A DNA stretch of 37,433 bases. Origin: Acidobacteriota bacterium (GTDB lineage Bacteria; Acidobacteriota; Terriglobia; Acidiferrales; UBA7541). The notes beneath the pieces are model-generated. The model made no database searches and had not been told where the DNA came from. It was given only the letters and a program-made list of their open reading frames with translations. The translations under genes and the position numbers were made by a program. Shown here one piece after another: positions 25,220-33,331 of this stretch. Position 1 is the stretch's first letter; each line of letters starts with the position of its first letter. The stretch lies in assembly GCA_003161195.1 (NCBI GenBank), contig PMOV01000150.1:2556-39988 (forward strand), in the 5' to 3' direction.

Positions 25220-26311
25220 TTAAAGCTCGGTAAAATCCCGCGAAACGCGGGTCAAAACTTCCGTGCGGTTTTCGTGCACTACTACATCGTCTTCAATGCG
25301 GATCCCGCCGACACCAGCGAAGTACAGTCCCGGCTCGATGGTAATCGCGTTGCCGGGCTCCAGCCGCCGCGTCTGGCCCTTGGCCACGCGGGGATCCTCG
25401 TGGACCTCCAAGCCCAGGCCATGCCCGGTGCTGTGCACGAAGTAGCGCTCGAGCCGGTGCCCTGCCAGGACATTCCGCGCCGCGGCATCGACGTCCCCGC
25501 AGCTTGCGCCATTCCGAACCGCAGCAATCGCCGCCCCTTGGGCTTGCAGGACCGCCTGATACCAACCGCGCACGCGCGACGACGCCCGCCCCACATAGTA
25601 TGTTCGGGTGATGTCGCTGCAATAGTGCGCGAGTATAGCACCCAGGTCCAGTACCACCAACTCATTTTTCCTCAAGCGTTTGCCGGTAGCCCGCGCGTGT
25701 GGCAGCGCGGCGCGCGCGCCAAACGCCACGATGGTCTCAAACGCCGTGCCCGAGGCGCCGCGCTTCCTCATCTGATATTCGATCTCCGCAGCCACCTCAA
25801 ACTCGCGGATGCCCGGCTTCAGCATCCCAGCCGCCAGGCTCATCACTTCGTCTGCCACGCGGGCTGCCCGGCGCATTGCGGCCAGTTCTGCCGCATCTTT
25901 GCACATCCGCAGGCCCGACACTAACCCCGGCGCCGCGCGCCACGCCACGCGCTTCCCTGTCGCTTTGCTTAGCGCGCCACGCTGCGACACCATCAGTTGT
26001 GTCGGATCGAAGCCTACATGCCGGCCACGGCTAGTCCGCAAAAAATTGCCCGCCGCCGCGTACAGCGCCCCCGCCTGTCTAACGATTCTTACACCACTGC
26101 TTTCCGCACCGGCTTGCTCGACGAACCGCCCGTCGGTAATCAGCGTCGCCGCCGCGCCAGGCTCCCGAGAGATAATCAGCGCGCCCGAGTCCCCAGTAAA
26201 GCCTGTGAGGTAAAACCAATCGGCTAAGTGAGTTACCAGAAGACGGTCCAGCTTCTCCTGCGCCAGCCGAGTCTGCAAGGCCCTCCGGCGTTTCGCAAAC
26301 ACGCTGGTCAT
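25220..26311 (-). CDS. M24-family X-Pro aminopeptidase
   Basis: The 363-residue metallopeptidase would release N-terminal residues preceding proline. ATG 26311 (MTSVFAKRRRALQTRL) gives the usual length; a TTG 36 bases upstream is an alternative. The creatinase-like N-terminal domain (about 1-130) precedes a pita-bread fold with all five metal ligands: Asp222 and Asp233 (VLDLGAIL, CSDITRTYYVG), His297 (STGHGLGLEVHEDP), Glu326 (TIEPGLYF) and Glu340 (IRIEDDV). It is the first gene of the accB-accC-thiE-permease run; pairing with accBC is a frequent arrangement. Confidence 0.95.
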   Translation of the reverse strand: MTSVFAKRRRALQTRLAQEKLDRLLVTHLADWFYLTGFTGDSGALIISREPGAAATLITDGRFVEQAGAESSGVRIVRQAGALYAAAGNFLRTSRGRHVGFDPTQLMVSQRGALSKATGKRVAWRAAPGLVSGLRMCKDAAELAAMRRAARVADEVMSLAAGMLKPGIREFEVAAEIEYQMRKRGASGTAFETIVAFGARAALPHARATGKRLRKNELVVLDLGAILAHYCSDITRTYYVGRASSRVRGWYQAVLQAQGAAIAAVRNGASCGDVDAAARNVLAGHRLERYFVHSTGHGLGLEVHEDPRVAKGQTRRLEPGNAITIEPGLYFAGVGGIRIEDDVVVHENRTEVLTRVSRDFTEL

Positions 26312-26351
26312 TCGTTCGTCTGGCCTCAAAGAATTAGTCTGCCTCAAAGAA

Positions 26352-26379
26352 AACGAGGAGACCGTAGTCTCCTCGTTTG
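26352..26379 (-). terminator. Rho-independent terminator after pilQ or before the aminopeptidase
   Basis: AAACGAGGAGAC at 26352-26363 pairs perfectly with 26368-26379 around the loop CGTA. On the minus strand it is followed by TTTTCTTT. It lies between the pilQ stop and the aminopeptidase start and should end the pil transcript. Confidence 0.85.
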
Positions 26380-26446
26380 GCTGCTAATCATTATATGCGA
26401 TATCCGGAGCCCCTGAAAACCAAAGTCCCGCAAGCACCCGAATTAT

Positions 26447-26474
26447 CCGGGTCAAATCACCCGGGTCAAATCAC
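26447..26474. repeat. 14-bp tandem duplication spanning the pilQ stop
   Basis: CCGGGTCAAATCAC is present twice in tandem, at 26447-26460 and 26461-26474. The second copy contains the pilQ stop codon (26471-26473), so the first is a duplicated piece of gene end. Little more can be said. Confidence 0.75.
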
Positions 26475-28504
26475 CCCGGTAGAATGCGCGGCGTCAGGAA
26501 GAACAACAACTCCTGCGACGTCACGTTTACCGTGGTGCGCTTGAAGAGGTTACCGATAATCGGCAAACTGCCCACGAAGGGCACCTCCTGAATATTAAGC
26601 GTCTGTTGGGTGACGATGATGCCGCCGATCACCACCGTGCCGCCATCCGCGACCAGCACCTTGGTCTCCGCGGACTGCGTATCGAGTGCCGGAATACCGG
26701 ACACGCGGGGAATACCGGAGTCCACCTGGGTATTCTCGACCAGCACGTCCATGAAAATGGTGCCCTCCCCGGTAATCTGCGGTGTCACTTCCAGCTTCAG
26801 CACCGCGTCAATGTACTGCACCGAGATGGTGTTGTTGATGGTCGTCTGAATTGGAATCTTCGTACCTTGCTTGACGGTGGCTTTCTCGTTGTTCTGCGTC
26901 ACCACCCGCGGCTTGGAGAGCAGTTTGCCGACGCCTTTGGATTCTGCCGCCGAAATGTAGAAGTCGATGGCGAAGTTCGGCGAACGATGCGAGAAGCCAA
27001 AGCCGCTGGTCGGAGCTCCCGCGCCGAGGTTGGTGTTGAGCGGGATACCGGTGGTCGCGCCGTTGCCGCTAGTCAGACCGGAGGAGCTGCTGACCGTCAC
27101 GGGCGAAGCGGGGATGCCCGAGCCGGTCGAGACGCCGCTACCGCCCACCGCCGGATTGCCGCTGAAGAGCGAACGTCCGCCGGTTGTGGTGCCCGCAAAA
27201 CCGAGTTCCGTACCGATGTCCTGCGCAAAGGAACGCGAGGCCGCAACCACGCGCGCCTCAATTTCCACCTGCTGGGATTTGCGGTCCAGCTGGCGAATCA
27301 GGTTGTCCACCACCGGAATCACCTGCGGAATATCGCGGATGATCAGCTGGTTCGAGCGATCGTCGGAAAGAATGTCGCCGCGCGAAGAGAGAAATTTCTT
27401 CAGCGTGTCTTTCATCAACGAAGCCTTGGCATAGTTCAGCACGCGCGTCACGGTCACCGGCGTAGTAGCATCCGCTTGCGCCTTCTCCAGGTCGCGCTGT
27501 GTTTCGGCTTCCTTCTTCAGCGTGTCGCGCGTGGCAATGCGCAGCACGTTGCCGTTCAGCTGCTTATCGAGGCCGTTGTTCTGTAAAACGATGTCCAGCG
27601 CCTGATCCCAGGGAACTTCATCGAGTACGATGGTCAACGTGCCCTTCACCGCGGGATCCAGTACCACGTTCAGCCCGCTGATTTCGTGAATCAGGCGGAA
27701 GAAATCCCGCAGGTCCACGTCCTTCAGGTTCACCGAAATAGGCTCGCCGGAATACTTTCCAGTTGGGTTTACCGTCGAGCCGGACTGCGTGGCCATGGTG
27801 GCCGCTGCGGTGTTGGCTTGCTGAATCGCTTGCTGCGAAGCCTGCTGGGCCGAGCTATCCGCCGGCCGCGCCGGCTGGCTGAACGAGCCGAAAGCCGCTG
27901 CCGGCTGCGTCAACTCCACAGGCAAGGAAAACTTCGGCGCCGGAATTTGCTGCAGCGCCTTGGCGGAACGCGTGGCCGCGAGTGGCTTGGCCTTCACGTC
28001 GTGGAATTGCGGGCGAGCGGCCGCTCCATCATTGTTCGAGGTAATGCTGGTCGGCGCCGGCGTCGCTGCCGGGCCCGCGGGCTGCGCGTCAAAATAAATC
28101 ACCACCGATTCGCCGTCGCGCGCGATTTGGTACGGCGTCGCGGCCGTCAGGTCCACCACGATGCGCGCCACATCCGGGCGATACTGTCCCAGCCGCACAC
28201 CGCGCACCGGCGCGGACACGCCGGGGATCAGCGTCTTCTCCACGTGCAACCGTGCGCCCGCAAAATCCAGCACCAGTCGCTCCGGGCTCTGCAGGCGGGC
28301 GGCGTGGACCTCCAGCCGTCCCTCGCCCTCGACGCGCACTGCGGCGCGCTCGGGGGCCTGCGTGATGGCCACGCTGGAAATCACCGCGGCGGTGGCCGTC
28401 GCTCCGCTCGGCTCGGGAGCCTGCGCCAGCACGGGGCTGGCCGCAAACGCCAGGCTCGCAAAAATTAAGCAGCCATACCGTAAAGCCGGCCGGGTCGTCT
28501 TCAT
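26471..28504 (-). CDS. pilQ: Type IV pilus secretin PilQ
   Basis: PilQ forms the outer-membrane pore through which the pilus passes. The 677-residue product has a signal peptide (about 1-28, ending VLAQA) and an AMIN domain (about 45-140, LEVHAARLQSPERLVLDF). A Pro/Ala/Gln-rich linker leads to a secretin N0/STN region (about 255-335, VDLRDFFRLIHEISGLNV) and an N1-type NolW domain (about 355-425). The C-terminal secretin core ends with VPFVGSLPIIGNLF and ELLFFLTPRILPG. Its ATG overlaps the pilP stop by four bases. A Gly/Ser/Thr-rich insert at about 435-490 lies in the secretin region. Confidence 0.96.
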   Translation of the reverse strand: MKTTRPALRYGCLIFASLAFAASPVLAQAPEPSGATATAAVISSVAITQAPERAAVRVEGEGRLEVHAARLQSPERLVLDFAGARLHVEKTLIPGVSAPVRGVRLGQYRPDVARIVVDLTAATPYQIARDGESVVIYFDAQPAGPAATPAPTSITSNNDGAAARPQFHDVKAKPLAATRSAKALQQIPAPKFSLPVELTQPAAAFGSFSQPARPADSSAQQASQQAIQQANTAAATMATQSGSTVNPTGKYSGEPISVNLKDVDLRDFFRLIHEISGLNVVLDPAVKGTLTIVLDEVPWDQALDIVLQNNGLDKQLNGNVLRIATRDTLKKEAETQRDLEKAQADATTPVTVTRVLNYAKASLMKDTLKKFLSSRGDILSDDRSNQLIIRDIPQVIPVVDNLIRQLDRKSQQVEIEARVVAASRSFAQDIGTELGFAGTTTGGRSLFSGNPAVGGSGVSTGSGIPASPVTVSSSSGLTSGNGATTGIPLNTNLGAGAPTSGFGFSHRSPNFAIDFYISAAESKGVGKLLSKPRVVTQNNEKATVKQGTKIPIQTTINNTISVQYIDAVLKLEVTPQITGEGTIFMDVLVENTQVDSGIPRVSGIPALDTQSAETKVLVADGGTVVIGGIIVTQQTLNIQEVPFVGSLPIIGNLFKRTTVNVTSQELLFFLTPRILPG

Positions 28505-29034
28505 TGCTGATCTCCTGCACCACTCGAGTAAATTCGTTTGTTTACCTGCCGTTCCACGGGCTTGCCGAACGCATCCTTACCCATCTCGTGAAACGAAACG
28601 CCGTCCATCGCTATCTTTTCCACTTTTCCGTCGTACAACTGGTCGCCTTCGCGCAAGAAGTACGTACGCGACTGCGGATTCGTCACCATCGCGATCATGC
28701 CGTTCGCGGATTTCACGATGCCGTCCAGCCGCAGCGTGCTCACCTGCAAGCCCGCTTTGCCCGGAGGCAAATTCTTCGAAGCCGCTGCCGCCGCCTGTTG
28801 CCGGCCGACCAGCGATTCAAACGGATCCCTGCGGCTACCGCGGCTAACCCCTTCTTGGTCCCCCTCGGGCGCTGGTGCCGCCGCCTCGGCGGGCTTCGCC
28901 AATTTCTTAGTGGTGGATTTCTTCGCGGGCTTGCCGGCGGCCGGCGCCGCAGACTTCGGCGGCGTCTGCCCCAGCAGACCAGGAGCGCTGGCCGCGACGA
29001 GAATCCCTAGGATGAGAGTTTTCACGAAACGCAT
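28501..29034 (-). CDS. pilP: Type IV pilus inner-membrane lipoprotein-like PilP
   Basis: PilP links the PilMNO platform to PilQ. The 177-residue protein has an N-terminal hydrophobic signal segment (MRFVKTLILGILVAASAPGL), a basic Pro/Ala/Lys-rich linker and a beta-domain at about 75-165 (SRRDPFESL, LDGIVKSANGMIAMVTNPQ). No lipobox Cys is visible, unlike the classical lipoprotein. It overlaps pilQ by four bases and follows pilO by 17. Confidence 0.88.
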   Translation of the reverse strand: MRFVKTLILGILVAASAPGLLGQTPPKSAAPAAGKPAKKSTTKKLAKPAEAAAPAPEGDQEGVSRGSRRDPFESLVGRQQAAAAASKNLPPGKAGLQVSTLRLDGIVKSANGMIAMVTNPQSRTYFLREGDQLYDGKVEKIAMDGVSFHEMGKDAFGKPVERQVNKRIYSSGAGDQQ

Positions 29035-29051
29035 AGTTCGCTCATTCCCGC

Positions 29052-29705
29052 TCAGGGTTTTCCAGCCGCTGCGCCAGTGGCCTTGGCTCCAGTTGCGGGA
29101 GCGCTGGTCTGGTCAGCAGGCTTGGTGAAAAATGTTGTTGCCGTGAACACCGCGGCCACCGTGGTGCCCGGCCGCAGCGGAAACTTCGCGCCGCTCTTCG
29201 CCGAGTCCGGATCGGTGAACGTCAGGTCGCCTACATTGATAATTCGCGAGAGGCGCGCCAGGCGTCCGAAAAAGTCCAGAATATTGAAGTACGGCCCGTC
29301 CGCCGCCACTTCAAACGGCATCTCGTAGTGATATTCCTTGGAAACCACTGCCAGCGCTGTCAACCGCCGCAACTGTACGTTCGACGCGCTGGCTGCGCCT
29401 TGCAACAGGCGAATGAATTCGTCGGTATCTTTTTCTTCCGGCACGATGGTCTTCAGCGTCTCCAGTTGCTTGGAGAGCGCGTCCATCTGCTGTTTCAATT
29501 CGCCGTACCGTTGCTGGTAAACCTGCAACTGAATCACTTCCTGATTTAGCTTGGTGCGCTCGATCGCTGCCTGGTCTTCCTGCGCCCGCACCGCGGCCAC
29601 CGGAGAAATCGGCACGAATAAGCCCACAAGCAATAACACGATGGCCACCGCTACCCCGACCAGGATCTGGATGAACACCGACATATCGCGAAACGGATTG
29701 GCCAT
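29052..29705 (-). CDS. pilO: Type IV pilus assembly protein PilO
   Basis: PilO dimerises with PilN and forms part of the inner-membrane alignment complex. The 217-residue protein has one N-terminal membrane span (about 11-28, ILVGVAVAIVLLLVGLFV), a coiled coil (about 45-90, LNQEVIQLQVYQQRYGELKQ) and a C-terminal ferredoxin-like domain (about 95-195). The family motif GPYFNILDFFGRLARLSRI is present. The tail is Ala/Thr/Lys-rich. Gene order between pilN and pilP confirms the call. Confidence 0.93.
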   Translation of the reverse strand: MANPFRDMSVFIQILVGVAVAIVLLLVGLFVPISPVAAVRAQEDQAAIERTKLNQEVIQLQVYQQRYGELKQQMDALSKQLETLKTIVPEEKDTDEFIRLLQGAASASNVQLRRLTALAVVSKEYHYEMPFEVAADGPYFNILDFFGRLARLSRIINVGDLTFTDPDSAKSGAKFPLRPGTTVAAVFTATTFFTKPADQTSAPATGAKATGAAAGKP

Positions 29706-29714
29706 GGCGCGTTC

Positions 29715-30332
29715 TTAACCTTTCTTAGCCGGCACCGGCGCGTTGGCCGGCTTGCTCTGCGCCGCCGGAGGCGGCGCTATCTCAGCGGAAATTTGGAATA
29801 GGAACGTCTGCACCGCAGTGTTGTGGTCGTCCTGCTTGGATTCCTTGATTTCCACCTTCTGGAAATATCCCGAGCGTTTCATGGCCGTAATGAAATTGGC
29901 CACCGCGTTGATCGACGCCGAAGAGCCTTCCATGCTCAGCGTTGCGCCCTTGCGCGTCAGTGTGGTCAGCCACAGATTCTCCGTGCGCGAAACCGTGTCC
30001 GCGATCTCATCCAGCAACTCCTGGCTGCCGGTGCGGTCGCGCTGCAGTTGCTCGATGGTGGAAACCCGCTGCTGCAACACCACCTTCTGCTTCTCAAACG
30101 CTTCCACTTGCGCCTTGGTCTGCTCGAGCTGGGTTTTTTGCGCCCGCAAACTCTGAATTTTCGCTTGTTCCGCCGTCAGTTGGCTCTTGTATTGCGAATA
30201 CATGTACAGCAGTACCAGGCATGCCAGCACCACGCCCGCCCCGATAAACAGCAGTGGCAACGCGGCGCCCGTATCCACCGGCCGCCGCGCGGAGCGGGGT
30301 CGAATCTGTCCGAGAAGGTTTATGCGGATCAT
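29715..30332 (-). CDS. pilN: Type IV pilus assembly protein PilN
   Basis: PilN binds PilM in the cytoplasm through its N-terminal MIRINLLGQIRP motif and spans the membrane once (about 24-46). A coiled coil (about 50-95, AKIQSLRAQKTQLEQTKAQV) and a periplasmic ferredoxin-like domain (to about 185) follow. The tail is Pro/Ala-rich. The start lies two bases after the pilM stop, consistent with coupled translation. Confidence 0.94.
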   Translation of the reverse strand: MIRINLLGQIRPRSARRPVDTGAALPLLFIGAGVVLACLVLLYMYSQYKSQLTAEQAKIQSLRAQKTQLEQTKAQVEAFEKQKVVLQQRVSTIEQLQRDRTGSQELLDEIADTVSRTENLWLTTLTRKGATLSMEGSSASINAVANFITAMKRSGYFQKVEIKESKQDDHNTAVQTFLFQISAEIAPPPAAQSKPANAPVPAKKG

Positions 30333-30334
30333 GG

Positions 30335-31384
30335 CTAGTCGAAGCTCCTCAGCGCCAGCCCCACGGCAATGGCCAATCGCGGCGCCATCTCCCGAATCTG
30401 GTCGTCACTATGTTTGCTGGGATTGATCAGAATTTTTCGGAAAGGATTCAGCTCTTCCACCGGCATGGCGAACTCTTCGCGCAGCAGATCCACCAGCCCG
30501 GGCACCCGCGCCGTTCCTCCCGCCACCACGATGCGCTGAATATTCTCTCCGCTCGCCGTGGCCCGGAAGAAGTCAAAGGTCTTTTGGATTTCCAGCGTCA
30601 GAATGTCCGAGACGCTGCGCAAGATCTGCTGCTTCTGGTCATCCGTGACGCTGGGCAGGGTTTCGCCCTTCTTCAAGCGCTCCGCGTCTTCAAAGCTCAA
30701 ATCGAGTTCCTTTTGCAGCGCATCCGTATACTGGTTGCCGCCCACGCTGACGTCGCGCGTAAACAGCGGAATGCCGCCGCGCACGATATTGATGTTCATC
30801 ACGCTGGCGCCCACATTCAGCAGCGCCACCGTCTGCCCCGCATCCGGCTCGTAATTCACTTCAAAGCAATTCTGCAAACCAAATGCATCGATATCCACCA
30901 CCCGCGGCGTCTTCCCCGCCTGCGCCAGCACGTTGGTGTGATTCAGAATCTTGTCTTTCTTTACCGCCACCAGCAGCACGTCCATCTGCGAGTCCATCGA
31001 CTCCAGCAGCTGGTAGCTCAAATTCACGTCCGCGATATCGAACGGAATATGCTGGCTGGCTTCCGAAGGAATCCGGTCGTACAACTCTTCTTCCGTCATC
31101 AACGGCAAAGGCACGCGCTTGACGATCACCGAATGCCCGGAAACCGAAGTCGCCACATCCTTCGTCTTGATCTTCTGCGCATCGAAAATCTTCGTTATGG
31201 CGTTGGCCACCTGCGGCGCGTCCATGATGGCCCCGTCTACTACGGTGTCCTGCGCCAGCGGCTCCATGCCGTAACTCACCAGTTCATAGCCCGCCTTGGT
31301 GGACTTCAGCTCTACCGTCTTGATGGAACTCGAGCCGATATCCAGCCCCACCAGTTGCTTGTTCTTGCCGCCTAGAAAACCCAT
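30335..31384 (-). CDS. pilM: Type IV pilus actin-like assembly protein PilM
   Basis: PilM is a cytoplasmic actin/FtsA-like ATPase that recruits PilN and the pilus motor. The 349-residue protein begins MGFLGGKNKQLVGLDIGSSS, with the phosphate-1 motif DIGSSSIKTVEL. It contains ALLNVGASVMNI (phosphate-2 type) and IVVAGGTARVPGLVDLL (adenosine type). Size and order with pilNOPQ are standard. It is 33 bases downstream of a small HTH gene. Confidence 0.95.
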   Translation of the reverse strand: MGFLGGKNKQLVGLDIGSSSIKTVELKSTKAGYELVSYGMEPLAQDTVVDGAIMDAPQVANAITKIFDAQKIKTKDVATSVSGHSVIVKRVPLPLMTEEELYDRIPSEASQHIPFDIADVNLSYQLLESMDSQMDVLLVAVKKDKILNHTNVLAQAGKTPRVVDIDAFGLQNCFEVNYEPDAGQTVALLNVGASVMNINIVRGGIPLFTRDVSVGGNQYTDALQKELDLSFEDAERLKKGETLPSVTDDQKQQILRSVSDILTLEIQKTFDFFRATASGENIQRIVVAGGTARVPGLVDLLREEFAMPVEELNPFRKILINPSKHSDDQIREMAPRLAIAVGLALRSFD

Positions 31385-31417
31385 ATTCCGGCCTTGTCCC
31401 CTCTCGCTCGCAAGGTG

Positions 31418-31627
31418 CTAACGGCGCCTTGCATGCGCCTGGCTCATCTTGCGTTCCATCCACCTGTCCAGGATTGTCTTACGCAGTTTCCAACGGTTCC
31501 CCAGCTTGAACGCAGGTATTTCGCCTTCCGTGATGTAACGGTACAGTGTGTCCGGCGAGATCCCCAGATATTGGGACGCCTGACGCACATTCATCACTTC
31601 GCGAGATTCCATCACGACCAACATCAC
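31418..31627 (-). CDS. Excisionase/MerR-type HTH DNA-binding protein upstream of pilM
   Basis: The 69-residue protein is a single winged-helix domain of the excisionase family (HTH_17-like). MNVRQASQYLGISPDTLYRY forms the helix-turn-helix; IPAFKLGNRWKLRKTILDRW forms the wing and last helix. The start is uncertain, because ATGs at residues 1, 2, 6 and 12 are all possible. It precedes pilM by 33 bases on the same strand and is probably the first gene of the pil operon. A direct role in pilus transcription is likely but not shown. Confidence 0.85.
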   Translation of the reverse strand: MMLVVMESREVMNVRQASQYLGISPDTLYRYITEGEIPAFKLGNRWKLRKTILDRWMERKMSQAHARRR

Positions 31628-31817
31628 CCCAGTACTTGGCTGCCCGTTTTTTCCGTCGCAACGTACACCTAAGACAAACCCTCGCGAATGCGAGAAGCGT
31701 TCCGTTGCGAATGTTTATGACATCCGCCCGCTCCGAGCGTCAAGGGATTCTCTACCGCAGTTGCCTAAGGAACACCTGCAATCACAGGCAATTCGGGGTG
31801 TATTGTGGTACCGCCAC

Positions 31818-31844
31818 ATCATATATTGCGTAGTGATGGTCCAA
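31818..31844 (-). promoter_or_regulatory. Candidate minus-strand promoter for the HTH-pil operon
   Basis: On the minus strand, TTGGAC (31839-31844) and TATGAT (31818-31823) are separated by 15 bases. The -10 is good and the -35 moderate; the spacing is short. It lies about 190 bases before the HTH gene. Confidence 0.35.
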
Positions 31845-31845
31845 G

Positions 31846-31862
31846 TACCACTATTAGTGGTA
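31846..31862. promoter_or_regulatory. Operator-like palindrome TACCACTA-T-TAGTGGTA
   Basis: A perfect 8+8 palindrome with one central base abuts the candidate -35 box of the HTH-pil operon. Its size fits a small dimeric HTH protein. Whether the adjacent HTH protein binds it is unknown. Confidence 0.4.
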
Positions 31863-32144
31863 TTTTGCTCCCTCTATCCGCCTGTCCTTCCGGACGGTAA
31901 TCCTTTGCCATCAGTTCCCCCCTCGGCCGCCTCGCCGTACTCTTTCGTTAGTACTTGCCCGTCGCCGCTACCCACCCCGCCTCGCGCTTTTCTCTTTCTC
32001 CTTCACCGCCTTTTCCCCGCCGAGCGCACGCCACTTACACAATTGTGAAACGTGAACCCTGCGCAATCCGTCCGATGTTGTGAACGAATGTACGGAACGA
32101 AATGCTGTGAACGAAAACGGAGCCAGCATTCGGAGGTATCCCCC
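31863..32144. other. Intergenic stretch with little content
   Basis: This pyrimidine-rich stretch has no recognised gene. A 10-bp palindrome, CACAATTGTG (32038-32047), and repeated TGTGAACGAA words at about 32079 and 32105 precede the small secreted peptide and may be part of its promoter region. Confidence 0.4.
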
Positions 32145-32261
32145 ATGCGACGCTTGGCACCAGTATTTTTCTTTTGCACGCAGGCCCTGCTCTTCGCCGC
32201 ACTGACCGCGTCAGCATCGAACTCCAACGCCGGGAGCACCGCGCCACCCGGCAACTCCTGA
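32145..32261 (+). CDS. Candidate 38-residue secreted peptide
   Basis: ATG 32145 follows GGAGG at 32132-32136 with good spacing. The product begins MRRLAPVFFFCTQALLFAAL, a clear signal-peptide shape (basic start, hydrophobic core, then TASAS cleavage-like region), and ends after about 15 Ser/Asn/Thr/Pro residues. The mature part would be under 20 residues. It could be a real small secreted peptide, a leader, or the N-terminal relic of a longer gene. It lies 151 bases before another signal-peptide gene on the same strand. Confidence 0.45.
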   Translation: MRRLAPVFFFCTQALLFAALTASASNSNAGSTAPPGNS

Positions 32262-32412
32262 TTTTTCTCCGCTCCACTGCTAGATCCTGAGTAGTCCCGC
32301 GGCTCGCGAGCATTCCCGCGCGCAGCCACTCGCCGCAGCGTGTTGAGAAGTGTGCCCAAACAATCGTCCAACCCGCCGCAACACACGCGGCCCACTGAAG
32401 GAGAGAATCATC

Positions 32413-33171
32413 ATGCGAGTATTTTTATCCTTGGCACTCTCAGCTAGCCTGGCCGCCTACGCGCAGCAACCCGCTCCGCAAGCGCCGCCACCCACGCAAG
32501 ACGCAGCAAACCCGTCGCTTGCGAATTCCGCGCCAGCCACACCACCGGCAGCCCCCGTCACCATCCCCGCCGGCACACGCGTCCAGCTCTACCTTAGCAA
32601 CCCGCTAAACTCCCGCACCGCACAAGTCGGCGACGCCGTTCACGCCGAAGTCGCCTTCCCCGTCGTCATCAACCAGCGCCTGGTCATCCCGCGCGGCGCA
32701 TTCGCCGACGGCGCCGTCACCAAGGTGACGCGCCCCGGTTTCTCCCATCACGCCAACATTGCCATTCAATTCACGCGCATCCTTTTCGAAAATGGCTACT
32801 CCGTCTCCCTAACCGGCGCCACCGCGCAAGCCACCACCGCATCCCCGACCAATCCGCCGCAGCCCCCAGACGCGACGCCATCCTCGCGTGACGCTGTCGC
32901 CGCCGAGACTCCCGCGACCATTCCATCCTCCGCGCCCTTCGCCATGCTCTTCTTCCAAACGCCACCGCCCCTCCCGCCACTGCCCGGCCCGCCCAAGGGT
33001 TTCATCATCGGCGCGGCCGTCGGCGGCGCCGTCGCCATCTTCCTGCTCGTCTACGGCATCACCCATCGCGGCGGCGAAATCTACCTCCACACCGGCTGGC
33101 AACTCGACATGGTCCTGCAAACACCCGTGTCCATCGACGCCGACCGCGCCCTAGCCCCAATCCCCCAATAA
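32413..33171 (+). CDS. Secreted or anchored hypothetical protein with VirB10-like segment
   Basis: The 252-residue product starts at ATG 32413, with AAGGAGAG upstream, and has a signal peptide (MRVFLSLALSASLAAYAQ). A Pro/Ala/Gln-rich stretch leads to a beta-rich segment (about 50-135) with IPAGTRVQLYLSNPLNSRTA, QVGDAVHAEV and RLVIPRGAFADGAV. This pattern resembles the TrbI/VirB10 beta-barrel, in which an initial value is set and a pre-export form is capped by liP.G. Similar proteins are widespread in Acidobacteriota without known function. A second hydrophobic span (about 198-218, IIGAAVGGAVAIFLLVYGI) is near the C-terminus. The VirB10 resemblance is inference. Confidence 0.75.
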   Translation: MRVFLSLALSASLAAYAQQPAPQAPPPTQDAANPSLANSAPATPPAAPVTIPAGTRVQLYLSNPLNSRTAQVGDAVHAEVAFPVVINQRLVIPRGAFADGAVTKVTRPGFSHHANIAIQFTRILFENGYSVSLTGATAQATTASPTNPPQPPDATPSSRDAVAAETPATIPSSAPFAMLFFQTPPPLPPLPGPPKGFIIGAAVGGAVAIFLLVYGITHRGGEIYLHTGWQLDMVLQTPVSIDADRALAPIPQ

Positions 33172-33197
33172 AATTTATCCAACCGTTTCAACGCGCA

Positions 33198-33272
33198 CGG
33201 GCAAGCCTTTGTAGGGGTCCAGCTTCACCCAGAGCGCTTTGCGCGAAGCGCCGCTGGACCCCAGCTTGCCCG
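33198..33272. repeat. Long three-arm hairpin element
   Basis: Nested complementary blocks form one extended structure. CGGGCAAGC (33198-33206) pairs with 33264-33272, GGGGTCCAGC (33214-33223) with 33253-33262, and GCGCTT (33234-33239) with 33246-33251. Bulges are almost all on the left side (7 and 10 bases against 1 and 1). It lies just downstream of the VirB10-like gene and may terminate it, or be a dispersed repeat or structured RNA. Confidence 0.65.
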
Positions 33273-33292
33273 GGCGTAAGCCTCGCCTCCCG

Positions 33293-33331
33293 CTCCTCTG
33301 TGAATCTCTGTGTACTCAGTGTCTCTGCGTT
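33293..33331. repeat. Degenerate ACACAGAG-type dispersed repeat
   Basis: Read on the minus strand this segment consists of AACGCAGAGACACTGAG, TACACAGAG and TTCACAGAG units. This matches the loose CACAGAG repeat family found in intergenic DNA of many environmental bacteria. It overlaps the end of the truncated dehydrogenase frame, which stops inside it. Confidence 0.55.

Noticed and set aside
24524..25924. A 466-codon open frame on the plus strand
   Set aside because: It runs antisense to accC, accB and the aminopeptidase, has Arg/His-rich composition and no recognisable domain.
30254..31375. A 373-codon plus-strand frame
   Set aside because: It is antisense to pilM and the start of pilN; composition is His/Gln/Arg-rich and no family is recognised.
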